Assembly (NCBI RefSeq): GCF_001613365.1
Contig: NZ_BDCF01000011.1
Span: 1-57,159, forward strand
Origin: Nocardia xishanensis NBRC 101358
GTDB taxonomy: Bacteria > Actinomycetota > Actinomycetes > Mycobacteriales > Mycobacteriaceae
Length of the DNA: 57,159 nt
Direction: 5' to 3'
The notes beneath the pieces are model-generated. The model was not told the origin of the DNA. It worked only from the letters and a program-made list of their open reading frames with translations, and ran no database searches. Shown piece by piece: positions 1 through 9,173 of the stretch. The position numbers and the translations under genes were made by a program. Positions within the stretch are counted from its first letter, which is position 1. The number at the start of each line of letters is the position of its first letter.

Positions 1-1158
1 CGCCGGGCCGCAACGAATCGATGACCGCGCGCATGATCGGCAATTCGTCGTTGCGGCCGCCGAGTCCGCTGTAGTCGATGCCCGCGTGCGTGCCACTCAG
101 ATGCAGGTAGGTCTCGGACCACCGATCGGCATCCGCCACCGCGATATCCGGCAGCCTGGTGTACGACAGCGCGTACAGGTAGGCCTCGAGCGTTCCGTCG
201 TCGTCGAGCTGGGTGGCGACCGGGATCATCCGTTCCACCACGCGATGCACGACCTTCTTCCGGTACTGCTTGACCATGCTGCCGGTCTTGTCGATGACCA
301 GCACCACCCGCGCCCGAACGCCGATCGCATCCTTGTCGATCAGGACCTTGGCGACCTCGCGCTTACGCAGATCCAGCACGGTGCGCTTCTCGAGGGAAAG
401 TTTCGCCTCGCCGGGTACGGTGCGCACATCCGGCTCGAGGGACCGCTTCCCTCGAGCCAGGGCGGACCCGGGTTCCCCGACGGCCGCGGGCATCGGGACG
501 GACTCGGACGCAGGAACAGTCGCCGACGGCGACGCTCCGGCCACCACGGTATGGGCGTGCGATGTCAACCTGGCAGCCGAGTCCGCCGCAGCCACTACGG
601 ACGGTAGCGCGGGTGTGAGCGGCGGCGCGGGGCTCGGATCGGCGCTCTGCGACGGGTCGAGTTCGTCGTCGACGACGACTCCGTGATCGGTGACCAGCGC
701 GGCGAACCCACCCGCGTATCCCTGACCGACGGCGCGCACCTTCCACTGCGCACCTCGCCGGTAGAGCTCGAGGGCGATCACGACCGATTCGGCTCCCAGG
801 CCATCGATCACGTACTCGTACAGCACATTTCCGCGTTCGTCCGCGATGGTGGCGATCGGCGGCGCCGAGCGTCCGAAGGTATCGGTGGCATCGTCCAAGG
901 TCAGCACCGCGCGCACCTGCGCGATCTCTCCGGGCAGCGCCGCAGGGGATATCGCCAGCGCCGCGGGCGTCGTCGAGGTCAGTTCCACGCGGGCGCTACG
1001 GGCTGGTTGAAGAAGACGAAGTCCGCGTCGGACCGCACCGTGCCGGATTCGGTGACCAGCAGCGCCGACAGATCGACTGCCGCCTCGGTGCGCACCGACA
1101 CCACGACCCGCGCCGCCGCCACGGGTCCGTTCTGACCCTTGACCAAAGATGTGCCCAC
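1..1158 (-). pseudogene. TerD domain-VWA domain protein, frameshifted and cut by the window edge
   Basis: Read right to left, a GTG start at 1158 with an AGGAG ribosome site begins a TerD-type tellurium/stress domain. It includes [19 protein letters not shown], a Gly-Leu-x-x-Glu-Ser stretch and [13 protein letters not shown]. After a Pro/Ala-rich linker comes a von Willebrand A domain with the metal-site motif DKTGS near residue 287, as in TerF-like proteins; it is still open at position 1. After about codon 56 (positions 989-996) the frame ends in a TGA, and the rest of TerD continues one frame over ([11 protein letters not shown]), so one base is missing there. Both halves look well conserved, so this is either a very recent mutation or a sequencing error in a GC run. 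TerD domains bind calcium and act in stress and phage/tellurite resistance; the exact role here is unknown. Confidence 0.75.
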
Positions 1159-1220
1159 CGAGAACTCCTGCCGTCGCGATCGGCTCAGCGTACGACAGGC
1201 GTCCCGGGGCCGGATCGTTC

Positions 1221-1694
1221 TCAGCGCTCGGGAGCGCTGTCGAGTGACTCGCCGTACGCGGCGAGCACCTGTTCGCGCAAGCTCTTCTCGGTGTGCCGGA
1301 TGGCCGGTTCGACGAACGTCCGAAGGATCTTGTCCAGCGCGCGCCCGGCCAATCCGCCGGGCACCCGGTAGTCGACCACCACGCCGATCTCGGTGGTCTC
1401 CTGATCGACGGCCTCGAACCTCCAGCGCACCGTGCCCTCGATGCCCTTGACCGCGTGCAGCGTAATCGCCGCGCCGTCTTCCCATTCGACGATCTCGACG
1501 CGCAGATGCAGGGTGGTCGGGCCGAGCTGCACGGCCGTGTCGAATACCGCGCCGACACCGGAGGTCTGCTCCCCGACCGGCGTGTAGTGCCGAATCCCGA
1601 ACAGCCACTTCGGCACATTGCGGTAGTCGGCCACGTACGCGAACGTGAAATCCACCGGCGCGCGGCCGGCAGCCGAGTGCTCGATATGTCCCAT
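1221..1694 (-). CDS. SRPBCC (START-like) family protein
   Basis: A 157-residue protein of the polyketide cyclase/START-like fold. The N-terminus [30 protein letters not shown] is typical of SRPBCC proteins, whose hydrophobic pocket binds lipids or other small ligands. The middle has alternating strands ending in [14 protein letters not shown], and the C-terminal helix (residues about 128-157) closes the pocket. The ATG at 1694 is chosen because GGGGAG lies 7 bases upstream; the frame stays open much further upstream without such a site. It is transcribed toward the TerD-VWA gene with a 62-base gap. No catalytic residues are evident and the ligand cannot be told. Confidence 0.8.
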   Translation of the reverse strand: MGHIEHSAAGRAPVDFTFAYVADYRNVPKWLFGIRHYTPVGEQTSGVGAVFDTAVQLGPTTLHLRVEIVEWEDGAAITLHAVKGIEGTVRWRFEAVDQETTEIGVVVDYRVPGGLAGRALDKILRTFVEPAIRHTEKSLREQVLAAYGESLDSAPER

Positions 1695-1866
1695 GATTAC
1701 TCCCCTTCCACCGCCCCCGCCGAGGTCGAGGGTAGGCGGTAACGACGACGTCCGCTGCCCGAGATCGGAACCGCCCACGTTTGCCCGCCGCGGTCCCGGG
1801 TAGCGCCACGAATGGTGGCGCAATCCGGCGCCATCGCAACCGCCGACCTTCCGAGGGAGGATGATC

Positions 1867-2064
1867 ATGGCAGACAACCAACGAGGTTTCGCGGCACTGG
1901 ATTCCGAGCAGCAGCGTAGGATCGCCAGCCAGGGCGGCAAGGCCAGCGGCGGCAGCTTCGACAACGACCCGAGGCGGGCCGCCGAAGCGGGCAAGAAGGG
2001 CGCCGCAGCCCAGCCGACCGAGGCCAAGCGCCTCGGCGGGCAGAACAGCCACCAGGGCCGCTAG
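1867..2064 (+). CDS. KGG-repeat general stress protein
   Basis: A 65-residue hydrophilic protein with Gly- and Lys-rich repeats: RIASQGGKAS, AAEAGKKGA and AKRLGGQNS fit the KGG/con-10 stress protein pattern found in GsiB-like proteins and in many actinobacterial small proteins. These are thought to be disordered protectants made under stress. The ATG at 1867 is preferred over the in-frame ATG at 1861 because GAGGGAGG sits at normal spacing from the later codon. It faces the protease gene tail to tail, with a hairpin between them. No promoter was recognised in the 170 bases separating it from the divergent SRPBCC gene. Confidence 0.8.
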   Translation: MADNQRGFAALDSEQQRRIASQGGKASGGSFDNDPRRAAEAGKKGAAAQPTEAKRLGGQNSHQGR

Positions 2065-2076
2065 CGAGTCACGCCG

Positions 2077-2105
2077 GGAGAGCGGGACGACCTGTCTCGC
2101 TCTCC
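2077..2105. terminator. Hairpin between convergent genes
   Basis: GGAGAGCG and CGCTCTCC form a perfect 8-bp stem around a 13-base loop, 12 bases after the stop of the KGG gene and just beyond the stop of the opposite-strand protease. There is no T tract, as is common for actinobacterial terminators. It could serve both strands. Confidence 0.5.
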
Positions 2106-2113
2106 TTCCCGAA

Positions 2114-2779
2114 TCACTCGACGTACCAACGGAAGTGGTCAGGCCCCTGGGCATGGGCGTCGATGGCGTCGCGCAGATAGTTGGCCGACTCGACCAGCAC
2201 GCCGCCGGATTCCAGGGTGCCGATCACGATGCCGAGAAAGGCCGCGCGTCCCTGCGGCGTCGGGAAGTAGACGATGCCGCCCGAATCACCCTTGTCGGCA
2301 GCGAAATCCGCGACGAAGAAGGTATCGCCGACCTCGCTGACCCGGCCGCAGGTCCAGTTGGTGGCCCACCCGACATGGCAGACCTCCTGTCCCACTCGGG
2401 CATCGGTGTAGGTGGACTCGATGCCGAAGTTGCCGAGCGAGGCCGAGACCCCTACCCCGGCGGCCAGCCTGATGAGCGCGAACCCGATGCCGCCGATGGT
2501 GGCGTCGTCGCCGTGGCTCTGCTCGTACCAGCCGATCAGCCTGCCATTCTCGTCGTAGACGCGCCGTCCTTCTTGGAAGCAGTGCGCGGCGGTCACCGCG
2601 TACTTCGCCTCACCCATGTGTCCGGTCGCGCCGACCGAGCAAATGCTCTCGCCGGTCGTGATCGTCATGCCGGGATAGGCGACACCCTGTGCGTTCGCGG
2701 CCGCGGGGAACATCGCGCCGAGGCCCGTCACCAATGCCGTCGCCAGCAGGAGTTGCGTCAGCTTGTTGCGGTAGTTCAT
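2114..2779 (-). CDS. Secreted trypsin-like (S1 fold) serine protease-like protein
   Basis: A 221-residue exported protein. Residues 1-30 are a signal peptide ending AAANA, with predicted cleavage before Gln31. The chymotrypsin fold is shown by TAAHC (His66), a disulfide-type CHVGWATNWTC pair, and GDSGG (Ser166). The segment that normally carries the catalytic Asp (D-[IF]-A-L) reads IGFALIRL, so the Asp position appears to be Gly99; only DD at 91-92 lies nearby. Proteolytic activity is therefore uncertain. The ATG at 2779 follows a purine-rich GGGGAG; the frame is open further upstream but lacks a signal peptide there. The gene stands alone. Confidence 0.8.
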   Translation of the reverse strand: MNYRNKLTQLLLATALVTGLGAMFPAAANAQGVAYPGMTITTGESICSVGATGHMGEAKYAVTAAHCFQEGRRVYDENGRLIGWYEQSHGDDATIGGIGFALIRLAAGVGVSASLGNFGIESTYTDARVGQEVCHVGWATNWTCGRVSEVGDTFFVADFAADKGDSGGIVYFPTPQGRAAFLGIVIGTLESGGVLVESANYLRDAIDAHAQGPDHFRWYVE

Positions 2780-2894
2780 GTTCAGGCACTCCCCCTCACC
2801 CCGTACGGACGACCTATCGCCGTCCGCGCCGTACCGTATCACGCACCGCCGACAACGCCGCTCGACCGTCGAATCCTCAGTGCCCCTTGCGAAG

Positions 2895-4484
2895 TCACGC
2901 TCGGCGCGCACACTCGGGCGTCGGCTCGCCTGGCTTCACCTCGACGGTCGGCACGTACGGCCGGGCGCCGGGACTGCCCACCGGACACAGCCGGACGACC
3001 GCCGGACCGGGACCGGCGCGGTTGCCGCTGTTGTCGAAGACGATCGGGCCGCCCGCGCCGGCCACGGCCAGGTCGGGCGAGGTGAATCCGCCGATGGTGA
3101 TGTTGACCTGGCTGCGCTGCACGGTCGATGCGGCCGGGAGTGCGCGCACCGCGGTGGCGACGGTGGTCAACGCGTCGTAGGCGTTGACCGCCCAGCCGTC
3201 GCCGATGTGCGCGAGGTCGAATCCGGCTGCGGCGTAGGCGTCTTCGAAGGCCGACCACTGCGGGTTGCCCTGGTCGGGTCCGTCTGCGCCCGCGACGCGG
3301 GTGAACAGCAGACGCACCCGTCCACCGGTGAAGCTCCGCGAACTCAGCGCCTTGCTGCGCAGATCTTCGAGCGCGGCGTCGGATTCCACAGTGCGCAGCC
3401 GGTTTCCGTCGGAGGTGCTCAGCACGGTGATCGAGGCCGCCGCGCACTGACCATTGGTGTAGGCCTCGTCCAGGCTGTAGAGCAAGCGGCCGAGGTCGCG
3501 TCCGCGAGCCAGATAGGCGATCGTCACGTCCTTGGCTGTCGCGCAGACCCGCCGGGCGGTCTGCGACACGGTAGTCGGCTCCTCGGCATCGAATTTCACC
3601 TCCAGCAGGTCGCCGCCGTACTGCCTGTGCAGGAAGGGCAGCGTCGTGCAGGTGTATGGGTCCGATCCGCCGGTGGGGACCATCACGAAATCCGGCCTGC
3701 TCGGCGCCACCGCGCCGAGCGCATTGGCCTGCGTCGCGACACGGAAGGCGACCCGGTAGAAGTAGTCCTTGCCGACGCCGTGCGGGTAGGTGATGTCCTT
3801 GTCGCACCGGGTGAAATCGGGATCGTCGCCCGTGGAACCGGACTGATCGAAGCCCTCGGCGGTGACAAGGTCCGACACCATCGGAATCTTCTCGGCGGCA
3901 AGCAGATCGGCGACTTCCGCGGTGGCCTGGTCGCTCAAACCGACGCCCGCGACGGCGACCACATCGCCGCGCCGCGCCAGCTTTCGCGCCACCGCCGTCG
4001 CGGCGCCGTCGCCGTAGTCGCCGAGATTGCCGACGACGAGCCGCATCGGATGAACGCATCCGGTGTCGTTGGCCCGCCGCTGGCCGACGGCCATCCCCTC
4101 CAGTTCGTGCACCGCGCGGCTGCCCGCGAGCTCGTCGGTCATGGTCAGCAGCACGCCGATGGTCACCGGCGTGCCGGGACATCCGTCGGGCGCGGTGCGG
4201 TTCTGTTCATCGATCACCCGCATCACGTGTTCGAACGCGGGCAGCCCGAAAGCGTAAGACCCCTCCGACAATCCGACGCACTCGTCGCCCGCCGCCCACG
4301 CCGCAGTGCTCGGCCACCCGTCGTTGCAGGTGGCCAGGCGCCGGAGCGGGTCATGGGCGATGATCCCGCTCAGCGTGCCGACCACCAGAATCACCACCGC
4401 GCCCAGCCGCACCCAGTCCGTCCACGGGCGCGGCATCGGCCTGCTTCGCTTCGGGAATATGCCTACCCAGTAACGCGACTCCAC
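2895..4484 (-). CDS. Membrane-anchored type 1 periplasmic-binding-like protein
   Basis: A 529-residue protein with a basic N-terminus, one membrane segment (about residues 26-43) and a large outside domain. That domain resembles the branched-chain amino-acid/receptor-type binding fold: VTIGVLLTMTDEL, VVAVAGVGLSDQATAEVADLLAAEKIPMVS and FYRVAFRVATQA match the usual strand-helix order of the two lobes. It has five or more cysteines that could pair. No permease or ABC ATPase is nearby, so transport is unlikely. It starts 24 bases after the P-loop ATPase gene on the same strand, and the two probably form an operon in which this protein senses an external ligand. The role is inferred and the ligand is unknown. 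Confidence 0.7.
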   Translation of the reverse strand: MESRYWVGIFPKRSRPMPRPWTDWVRLGAVVILVVGTLSGIIAHDPLRRLATCNDGWPSTAAWAAGDECVGLSEGSYAFGLPAFEHVMRVIDEQNRTAPDGCPGTPVTIGVLLTMTDELAGSRAVHELEGMAVGQRRANDTGCVHPMRLVVGNLGDYGDGAATAVARKLARRGDVVAVAGVGLSDQATAEVADLLAAEKIPMVSDLVTAEGFDQSGSTGDDPDFTRCDKDITYPHGVGKDYFYRVAFRVATQANALGAVAPSRPDFVMVPTGGSDPYTCTTLPFLHRQYGGDLLEVKFDAEEPTTVSQTARRVCATAKDVTIAYLARGRDLGRLLYSLDEAYTNGQCAAASITVLSTSDGNRLRTVESDAALEDLRSKALSSRSFTGGRVRLLFTRVAGADGPDQGNPQWSAFEDAYAAAGFDLAHIGDGWAVNAYDALTTVATAVRALPAASTVQRSQVNITIGGFTSPDLAVAGAGGPIVFDNSGNRAGPGPAVVRLCPVGSPGARPYVPTVEVKPGEPTPECARRA

Positions 4485-4508
4485 AGCGGGCTCCTCATCG
4501 AGGTCGGG

Positions 4509-6437
4509 TCAACGGGATCGGCGCGCACAATCGTGATACTCGTTGGCGCGCAGCAGGATCGGAGTTCGGTCGGTGGCGTGATCGGCGAGCCGGTCGAAGC
4601 TGTGCGCCGCCCGCGCGCACAGGATCTCCCTGCGCCGCACGGTGGTGATCCGCAGATCCGACTCGATCGCGGGCGCCACGGCGAGCAGCACCGCGATGTG
4701 TTCGGCGGGGCTGGTGGCGTGGTCGCTGCCGTCGATGAGCGCGGCATCCGGCCTGCGCGGATCCGAGATCTCCACGATCTCGTCGAACAGTGTCAACCAC
4801 TCGCTCGTGTCCGAGGTCGACAGCAGTCCGGCGAGTTCGTCCACGATGGCGCCGCCGCCGTGCAGCAATCGGGTGTAGTGCAGCCTGCTCGCACGATCCC
4901 CCGAGCCCACCGTGTCGAGCAGCGTGCCGAACACGCGGTCCCAGCCCGGCGGCGTGTCTCGTGTACGCCCGGCGAGCTCGCGCAGCCCCATGCGCCGCGC
5001 GAAGGCAGGCAGCACGCCGTCGACGGTGGGTGCGCTCCACAGCGTCGGCGATCGGAACAGCGCCGAACGGTCGCCGAATTCGGACGGCAACAGGGTGAGC
5101 AACCGGAGCGCGTCGCCCTTGGTCCGGGCCCCGGAAACGGTGACGAGCGCGTCGAGGATGTCCTGGTCGAGTTGCTTGCGCGGGTGCAGATCCCTGGCGA
5201 AGAAACCGAGCAGATGGCGTTGGACGGCGGTCCCCGGCCCAGCGTGGTTGTCGCACAACAGCGCTTCCAGATCGTCGGCCCGCTGCCGCGCCTGCTTGAT
5301 CCGGTTCAGCACATAGCCGGTCGCGGAGGGATGTCCGTCGGTGAGCCGATACACCTGGGCGCCGATGCGATCCGCCTCGATCGCGGTGACTTCCTTCGCG
5401 AGGGTCTTGACCTCGAATTCGGAAAGATCGCTCAGCGGCAACCGCGCCCACGCGTCACGAGCGGCGGGGTCGGCGCGCTGCCGCGACGTCCACGTCGCGG
5501 CGGCCGGGACCTGCCCGTCGAGTTCCTCCGCCAAAACGCCTGAGCTGGCAGTGATCAGGGTCAGCGGATCGGTCAGCGACGATCCGGCGGCGGCCATCGC
5601 CTTGCGCGAGCGCAGCAGCGCGCTCGTGAACGCGATCGCGGCCGGGGCGTCGCCGTCGTCGAGCAGCACGACGACATTCGACGGGCGTCCCGCGACCCGA
5701 GCCGCGCTGTGGCGCAGGTCGGCGAGGAAGGCGCTGATCAGCAGGTCGTCCACGCCGCGCCGGATCTCCGGATCCTCGCTGGCCGCTTTGATGGCGAGTT
5801 CGACGAGCACGGTCTCGGCGTCGGCCCGCAGCCCGAGATCCTGGTGTCCATACCACGAGACCGCCGAACCCCAGGTGATCTTGGTGATCAGCCTGCCGCG
5901 GGTGAGCCTGGCGACCACGAGGTTCGACAGGTGCTCGCTCAGCGTCGGCGCGATCACCGCGGCGCCGGGCACCTTGATGTTGGCGGCCTGCGCGCCTGCC
6001 AGCCCGACCAGATCTCCGATGAAGCCGACCAGCGCGGCGCGGTCACGGTAGCGGTTCAGCACCGTGCGCAATCGCTCCCGATGCTCGGTCGCCGGAACAT
6101 CCGTGAAGTTCTCGTTGATCGCGAGCTGCGCCACCACGATGCGCGGAAACGCGATCGGGAAGCCGGGCAGATCCATGCTCAGGCCGAGCATGGCCGCGGC
6201 GAGTACCGGGCGGGCCGGATTGTATTGGTCGTAGGGACGTTCCAGCGGCCGGACCAGCACGGTCGGTGTCCGTCGCTGCCACCGGTCCAGCGCCTGTTCG
6301 AGCACGGTGGTGCGTCCCGCGCCGCCGTACCCTTCCAGCACCAGCACGGGATTCCCGGTCGTCTCGGTATTCCCCCTCGGAACCCGCACCAGGGTGTCGA
6401 TCAGTTCGAGCAGCTCGGCGCGCCCCACGATCACCAA
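4509..6437 (-). CDS. P-loop ATPase with Arg in Walker A, partner of the binding-like protein
   Basis: A 642-residue cytosolic protein. An N-terminal nucleotide-binding region has GYGGAGRTT at residues 36-44; the invariant Lys of Walker A is Arg42. A Walker B-like stretch, VVVLLDDGD, lies around residue 262, followed by STAND/AAA-like features (LTDGHPSATGYVL). The C-terminal half is helical, with EWLTLFDEIVEI. No DNA-binding or enzymatic domain is recognised. It lies 24 bases upstream of the membrane-anchored binding-like gene and is the first gene of the pair. Arg in place of Lys may weaken hydrolysis or favour a binding-only switch. Overall it resembles actinobacterial 'ATP-binding proteins' of unknown function. 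Confidence 0.65.
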   Translation of the reverse strand: MVIVGRAELLELIDTLVRVPRGNTETTGNPVLVLEGYGGAGRTTVLEQALDRWQRRTPTVLVRPLERPYDQYNPARPVLAAAMLGLSMDLPGFPIAFPRIVVAQLAINENFTDVPATEHRERLRTVLNRYRDRAALVGFIGDLVGLAGAQAANIKVPGAAVIAPTLSEHLSNLVVARLTRGRLITKITWGSAVSWYGHQDLGLRADAETVLVELAIKAASEDPEIRRGVDDLLISAFLADLRHSAARVAGRPSNVVVLLDDGDAPAAIAFTSALLRSRKAMAAAGSSLTDPLTLITASSGVLAEELDGQVPAAATWTSRQRADPAARDAWARLPLSDLSEFEVKTLAKEVTAIEADRIGAQVYRLTDGHPSATGYVLNRIKQARQRADDLEALLCDNHAGPGTAVQRHLLGFFARDLHPRKQLDQDILDALVTVSGARTKGDALRLLTLLPSEFGDRSALFRSPTLWSAPTVDGVLPAFARRMGLRELAGRTRDTPPGWDRVFGTLLDTVGSGDRASRLHYTRLLHGGGAIVDELAGLLSTSDTSEWLTLFDEIVEISDPRRPDAALIDGSDHATSPAEHIAVLLAVAPAIESDLRITTVRRREILCARAAHSFDRLADHATDRTPILLRANEYHDCARRSR

Positions 6438-6607
6438 GCCTCACCTCCCTCAGGCTTGCGCGCGACTCTAGCAGCGCGACGCCGATCCCGCTGTGAGACA
6501 ATTCGATTCGCTCCGGGCGACCACGCGACACCAACGCGGCGCACTCCGGCGTCGCAGAAGTTCGTACGCCTCGCGCAGGCTGCTACCCCTGCGGATGGCT
6601 TGCGAGG

Positions 6608-7684
6608 TCAGCCGACGACGGCGAGGTATTCGCCGTAGAAGAGGATGAGGCCGAGGGCTGCGGCTATGCCGGCGAGCAGCCAGAAGCGGATGATCACCGT
6701 GGTTTCGGCCCAGTTGCTGAGTTCGAAATGGTGATGGAACGGCGCCATTTTGAAGAAGCGGCGGCCCGTTGTGCGGAAGACGACGATTTGCAGCAGCACC
6801 GAAAGGATTTCGGCGCAGAACAGTGCGCCGACCACCGCCATGAGCACCTCCGTCCGGGTGGTGATCGATAGCCCGGCGAGCAGGCCGCCCAGCGCCAGCG
6901 AACCGGTGTCGCCCATGAAGATCTTCGCCGGCGCGGCGTTCCACCAGAGGAACCCGATGCACGCGCCGACGCCCGAGGCGCACACCATCGCGAGATCGAG
7001 CGGGTCACGCACCTGGTAGCAGCCGACGGCCGGCGCGGTCGAGCAGGCGTTGGCGTACTGCCAGAACGTGACGATCACGTAGGCGCCGAGCGCGAAGCTC
7101 ATCGATCCGGCCGCCAGTCCGTCGAGGCCGTCGGTGATGTTCACGGCGTTGGACCAGGCCACCACGAGGAAACAGACCACGAGCAGAAAGGCGATCAGCC
7201 CCAACGACACCGTGGTGATATCCCGTACATAGGACAGGTGCCGACTGGCAGGCGTCAGCCCGGTACTGTCGGGGAAGCGCAATGCCAGCACGCCGAAGAG
7301 CACGGCGGCGGAGAGCTGGCCGACGTACTTGCCGGTGGCCGTGAGGCCGAGATTGCGCTGTTTGCGCAGCTTGATCGAGTCGTCGAGGAACCCGACGACG
7401 CCGAGCGCCGTCGCCAAACCGAGGACGAGCAGCGCGGAAGCCGACAGACCTTCCACGCCATCGTCCCCGACGAGCAGATGTGCGCCGAGGTAACCGGCCC
7501 ACAGACCGGCGATGATGGCGATGCCGCCCATCGTCGGGGTGCCGCGCTTGGCCTGGTGGCTGGCAGGCCCGTCGACCCGGATTTCCTGACCGAAGTTTCT
7601 GGTGGCGAATGCCTGAATCAAAAAGGGCGTCACCATGATCGAGACCGCCAGCGCGATCATCGCCGAGAACAATATCTGTTTCAT
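6608..7684 (-). CDS. mraY: Phospho-N-acetylmuramoyl-pentapeptide transferase (MraY)
   Basis: A 358-residue polytopic membrane enzyme of the usual MraY length. It moves phospho-MurNAc-pentapeptide from UDP onto undecaprenyl phosphate to make lipid I. Family motifs are intact: RGTPTMGG near the start, [29 protein letters not shown] and the HHH loop APFHHHFE. About ten membrane segments are visible. The ATG at 7684 gives the standard N-terminus; the frame extends 33 bases further. Neighbours are a P-loop ATPase and a small coiled-coil gene, not mur/ftsW genes, so this copy lies outside a division/cell-wall cluster. It is either a second copy or a displaced one. Confidence 0.93.
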   Translation of the reverse strand: MKQILFSAMIALAVSIMVTPFLIQAFATRNFGQEIRVDGPASHQAKRGTPTMGGIAIIAGLWAGYLGAHLLVGDDGVEGLSASALLVLGLATALGVVGFLDDSIKLRKQRNLGLTATGKYVGQLSAAVLFGVLALRFPDSTGLTPASRHLSYVRDITTVSLGLIAFLLVVCFLVVAWSNAVNITDGLDGLAAGSMSFALGAYVIVTFWQYANACSTAPAVGCYQVRDPLDLAMVCASGVGACIGFLWWNAAPAKIFMGDTGSLALGGLLAGLSITTRTEVLMAVVGALFCAEILSVLLQIVVFRTTGRRFFKMAPFHHHFELSNWAETTVIIRFWLLAGIAAALGLILFYGEYLAVVG

Positions 7685-7924
7685 GGGCCCCCATACCGCC
7701 GCTGAGCTTCCGCCCATTCCACACCAAAACCCGTACGTTTCGGTCAGATGCTAGCCAAAGCGCGGCTGGTACGCCCGAATCGGGCACTTCTGCAATCGAT
7801 CGATCCACCGCGCACGACTCGATCTGCGCGGCTCCGCGTACCGGTCCGATGTTCAGCCGGACAACGGATTCCGTCATACTCTGAGATTGCAAGGGGCACA
7901 CGGTGATACAGGGGAGGACGCGCA

Positions 7925-8203
7925 ATGCGCAGTCTGGAAGACCGGTTCGGCGACACCATCGACGAGCTCGAGAACCTCGGCGAGCAGCCGAGGTTGGAAA
8001 GGATCGAGGAACTCCACCGGGAGGTCGACGATCTCGACTACGAGCTCCAGACCACCACAAATCTGGGAGCTCGCCGCTACGAGCTGACCAAGCGCAGCAG
8101 GCACTCGCACACTCTCCTCGCCGCAGCTCGGCGCCGCGCCGAGAACGCTCTCGCCATCACCGACGAATGGGAGATCCCGGAAGCCATCGACCGGCGCTAC
8201 TGA
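7925..8203 (+). CDS. Small charged coiled-coil protein, unknown
   Basis: A 92-residue hydrophilic protein rich in Glu, Arg and Leu. Residues about 2-50 (SLEDRFGDTIDELENLGEQ and following) have heptad-like spacing that suggests a coiled coil; the rest is basic. GGGAGGA precedes the ATG by about 7 bases. It is divergent from mraY across a 240-base gap and its 3' end overlaps the convergent thioesterase gene by 7 bases. No family was recognised. Confidence 0.7.
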   Translation: MRSLEDRFGDTIDELENLGEQPRLERIEELHREVDDLDYELQTTTNLGARRYELTKRSRHSHTLLAAARRRAENALAITDEWEIPEAIDRRY

Positions 8204-9015
8204 CCTGTTGGCAGCGCGTCCGGCTGTGGACGGACGGTGAGGATCTGCTGCGCCTGCCCAACGGGTCCGCGGACATCGTGCAACACCGTGCTGGTGAGGC
8301 CTTGGCCCGCGTGGCCGAAGGTGACGGCGGTGTCGAGTCCCGTCCACCGTCCCTCGGGCTGCCGGTACAGATGGATGGTCAGATCGACGTTGGGGAACAT
8401 CCACTTGGTGGGTTCCTGGCGGACCGCGATGCCGTTGGCGGTATCGACCAGGGCCACATAGGACGCGAGAGCGCTGGCCTGTTCGCCGGAAACGAGATCG
8501 AGGGGCGAGGATATCCACGCGGTGGTCCGGCCGGGCTGCGGGATGCCGACAGGCCGGGCGTCCAGCGACTCGATGTAACCGCCGGGCCATACGGAGGTCA
8601 GCGGCCAGGACGACAGGGTCTCGGGAGCCGCGATCGCCTCCGGTTCGCCGCCCGCGACGATGCCGGTGTCCTGGGTCGTCATGAACCACGCGCGGGCCGA
8701 GACGGTGGCGCGGCCGTCGATGAGGACGGTGGCCTCCACGAGTTCGATGGTGCGGCCCGCCCGGATCGTCTCGACGTGGATGTCGAACCGCTGGAACGCG
8801 ATGCGGCCGAGGATGTCGAAGGTGATGCGGCTCAGCACCAGATCGGGCCTGCCTTCGCGCGCCCGCGTTCGCTCGATTTCGTGCACGAGGAGCCCGCCAA
8901 GCGGACTGAAGTGCTGCTCGTCGGCTGCCCACGCGCCGCCCGCGTGGCGCGTGGGGACGAAGGAGTGGGCATCGACCCGCTCGAAATAGGACTCGGGTTC
9001 GGCCGTTCCGGTCAA
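8197..9015 (-). CDS. Acyl-CoA thioesterase family protein (double hotdog)
   Basis: A 272-residue protein matching TesB-like double-hotdog thioesterases, which hydrolyse acyl-CoA to free acid and CoA. Supporting segments are the N-terminal WAADEQHFSPLGGLLVHEIER, a first hotdog with SRITFDILGRI and RTIELVEATV, and a second half with LDTAVTFGHAGQGLTST near the C-terminus. The start appears to be TTG at 9015; no ATG or GTG gives the conserved N-terminus, and the ribosome site is weak (AAGG). It is divergent from the enoyl-CoA hydratase-like gene, which suggests shared control of acyl-CoA metabolism. The substrate is not predictable. Confidence 0.75.
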   Translation of the reverse strand: MTGTAEPESYFERVDAHSFVPTRHAGGAWAADEQHFSPLGGLLVHEIERTRAREGRPDLVLSRITFDILGRIAFQRFDIHVETIRAGRTIELVEATVLIDGRATVSARAWFMTTQDTGIVAGGEPEAIAAPETLSSWPLTSVWPGGYIESLDARPVGIPQPGRTTAWISSPLDLVSGEQASALASYVALVDTANGIAVRQEPTKWMFPNVDLTIHLYRQPEGRWTGLDTAVTFGHAGQGLTSTVLHDVRGPVGQAQQILTVRPQPDALPTGQ

Positions 9016-9173
9016 GGAGAAGCGCCTTTCTGTGCGTGCTGCGGCCCGGGCTCACGACACGGGGCCGCATATCTCAACCTAAGGGTCGAATTTCGTTCAT
9101 ACTAGTCGGGTAGCCACCTTTGTGGTTGACTTCACGCTCTCTGCAGGGGCGCGGCCGAACGAGAGGAGCCATC

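Noticed and set aside
2778..5543. Very long plus-strand open frame over the binding protein and ATPase genes
   Set aside because: It has no family similarity, is rich in Arg, Gly and His as expected for antisense GC-rich DNA, and the minus strand carries recognisable proteins throughout.
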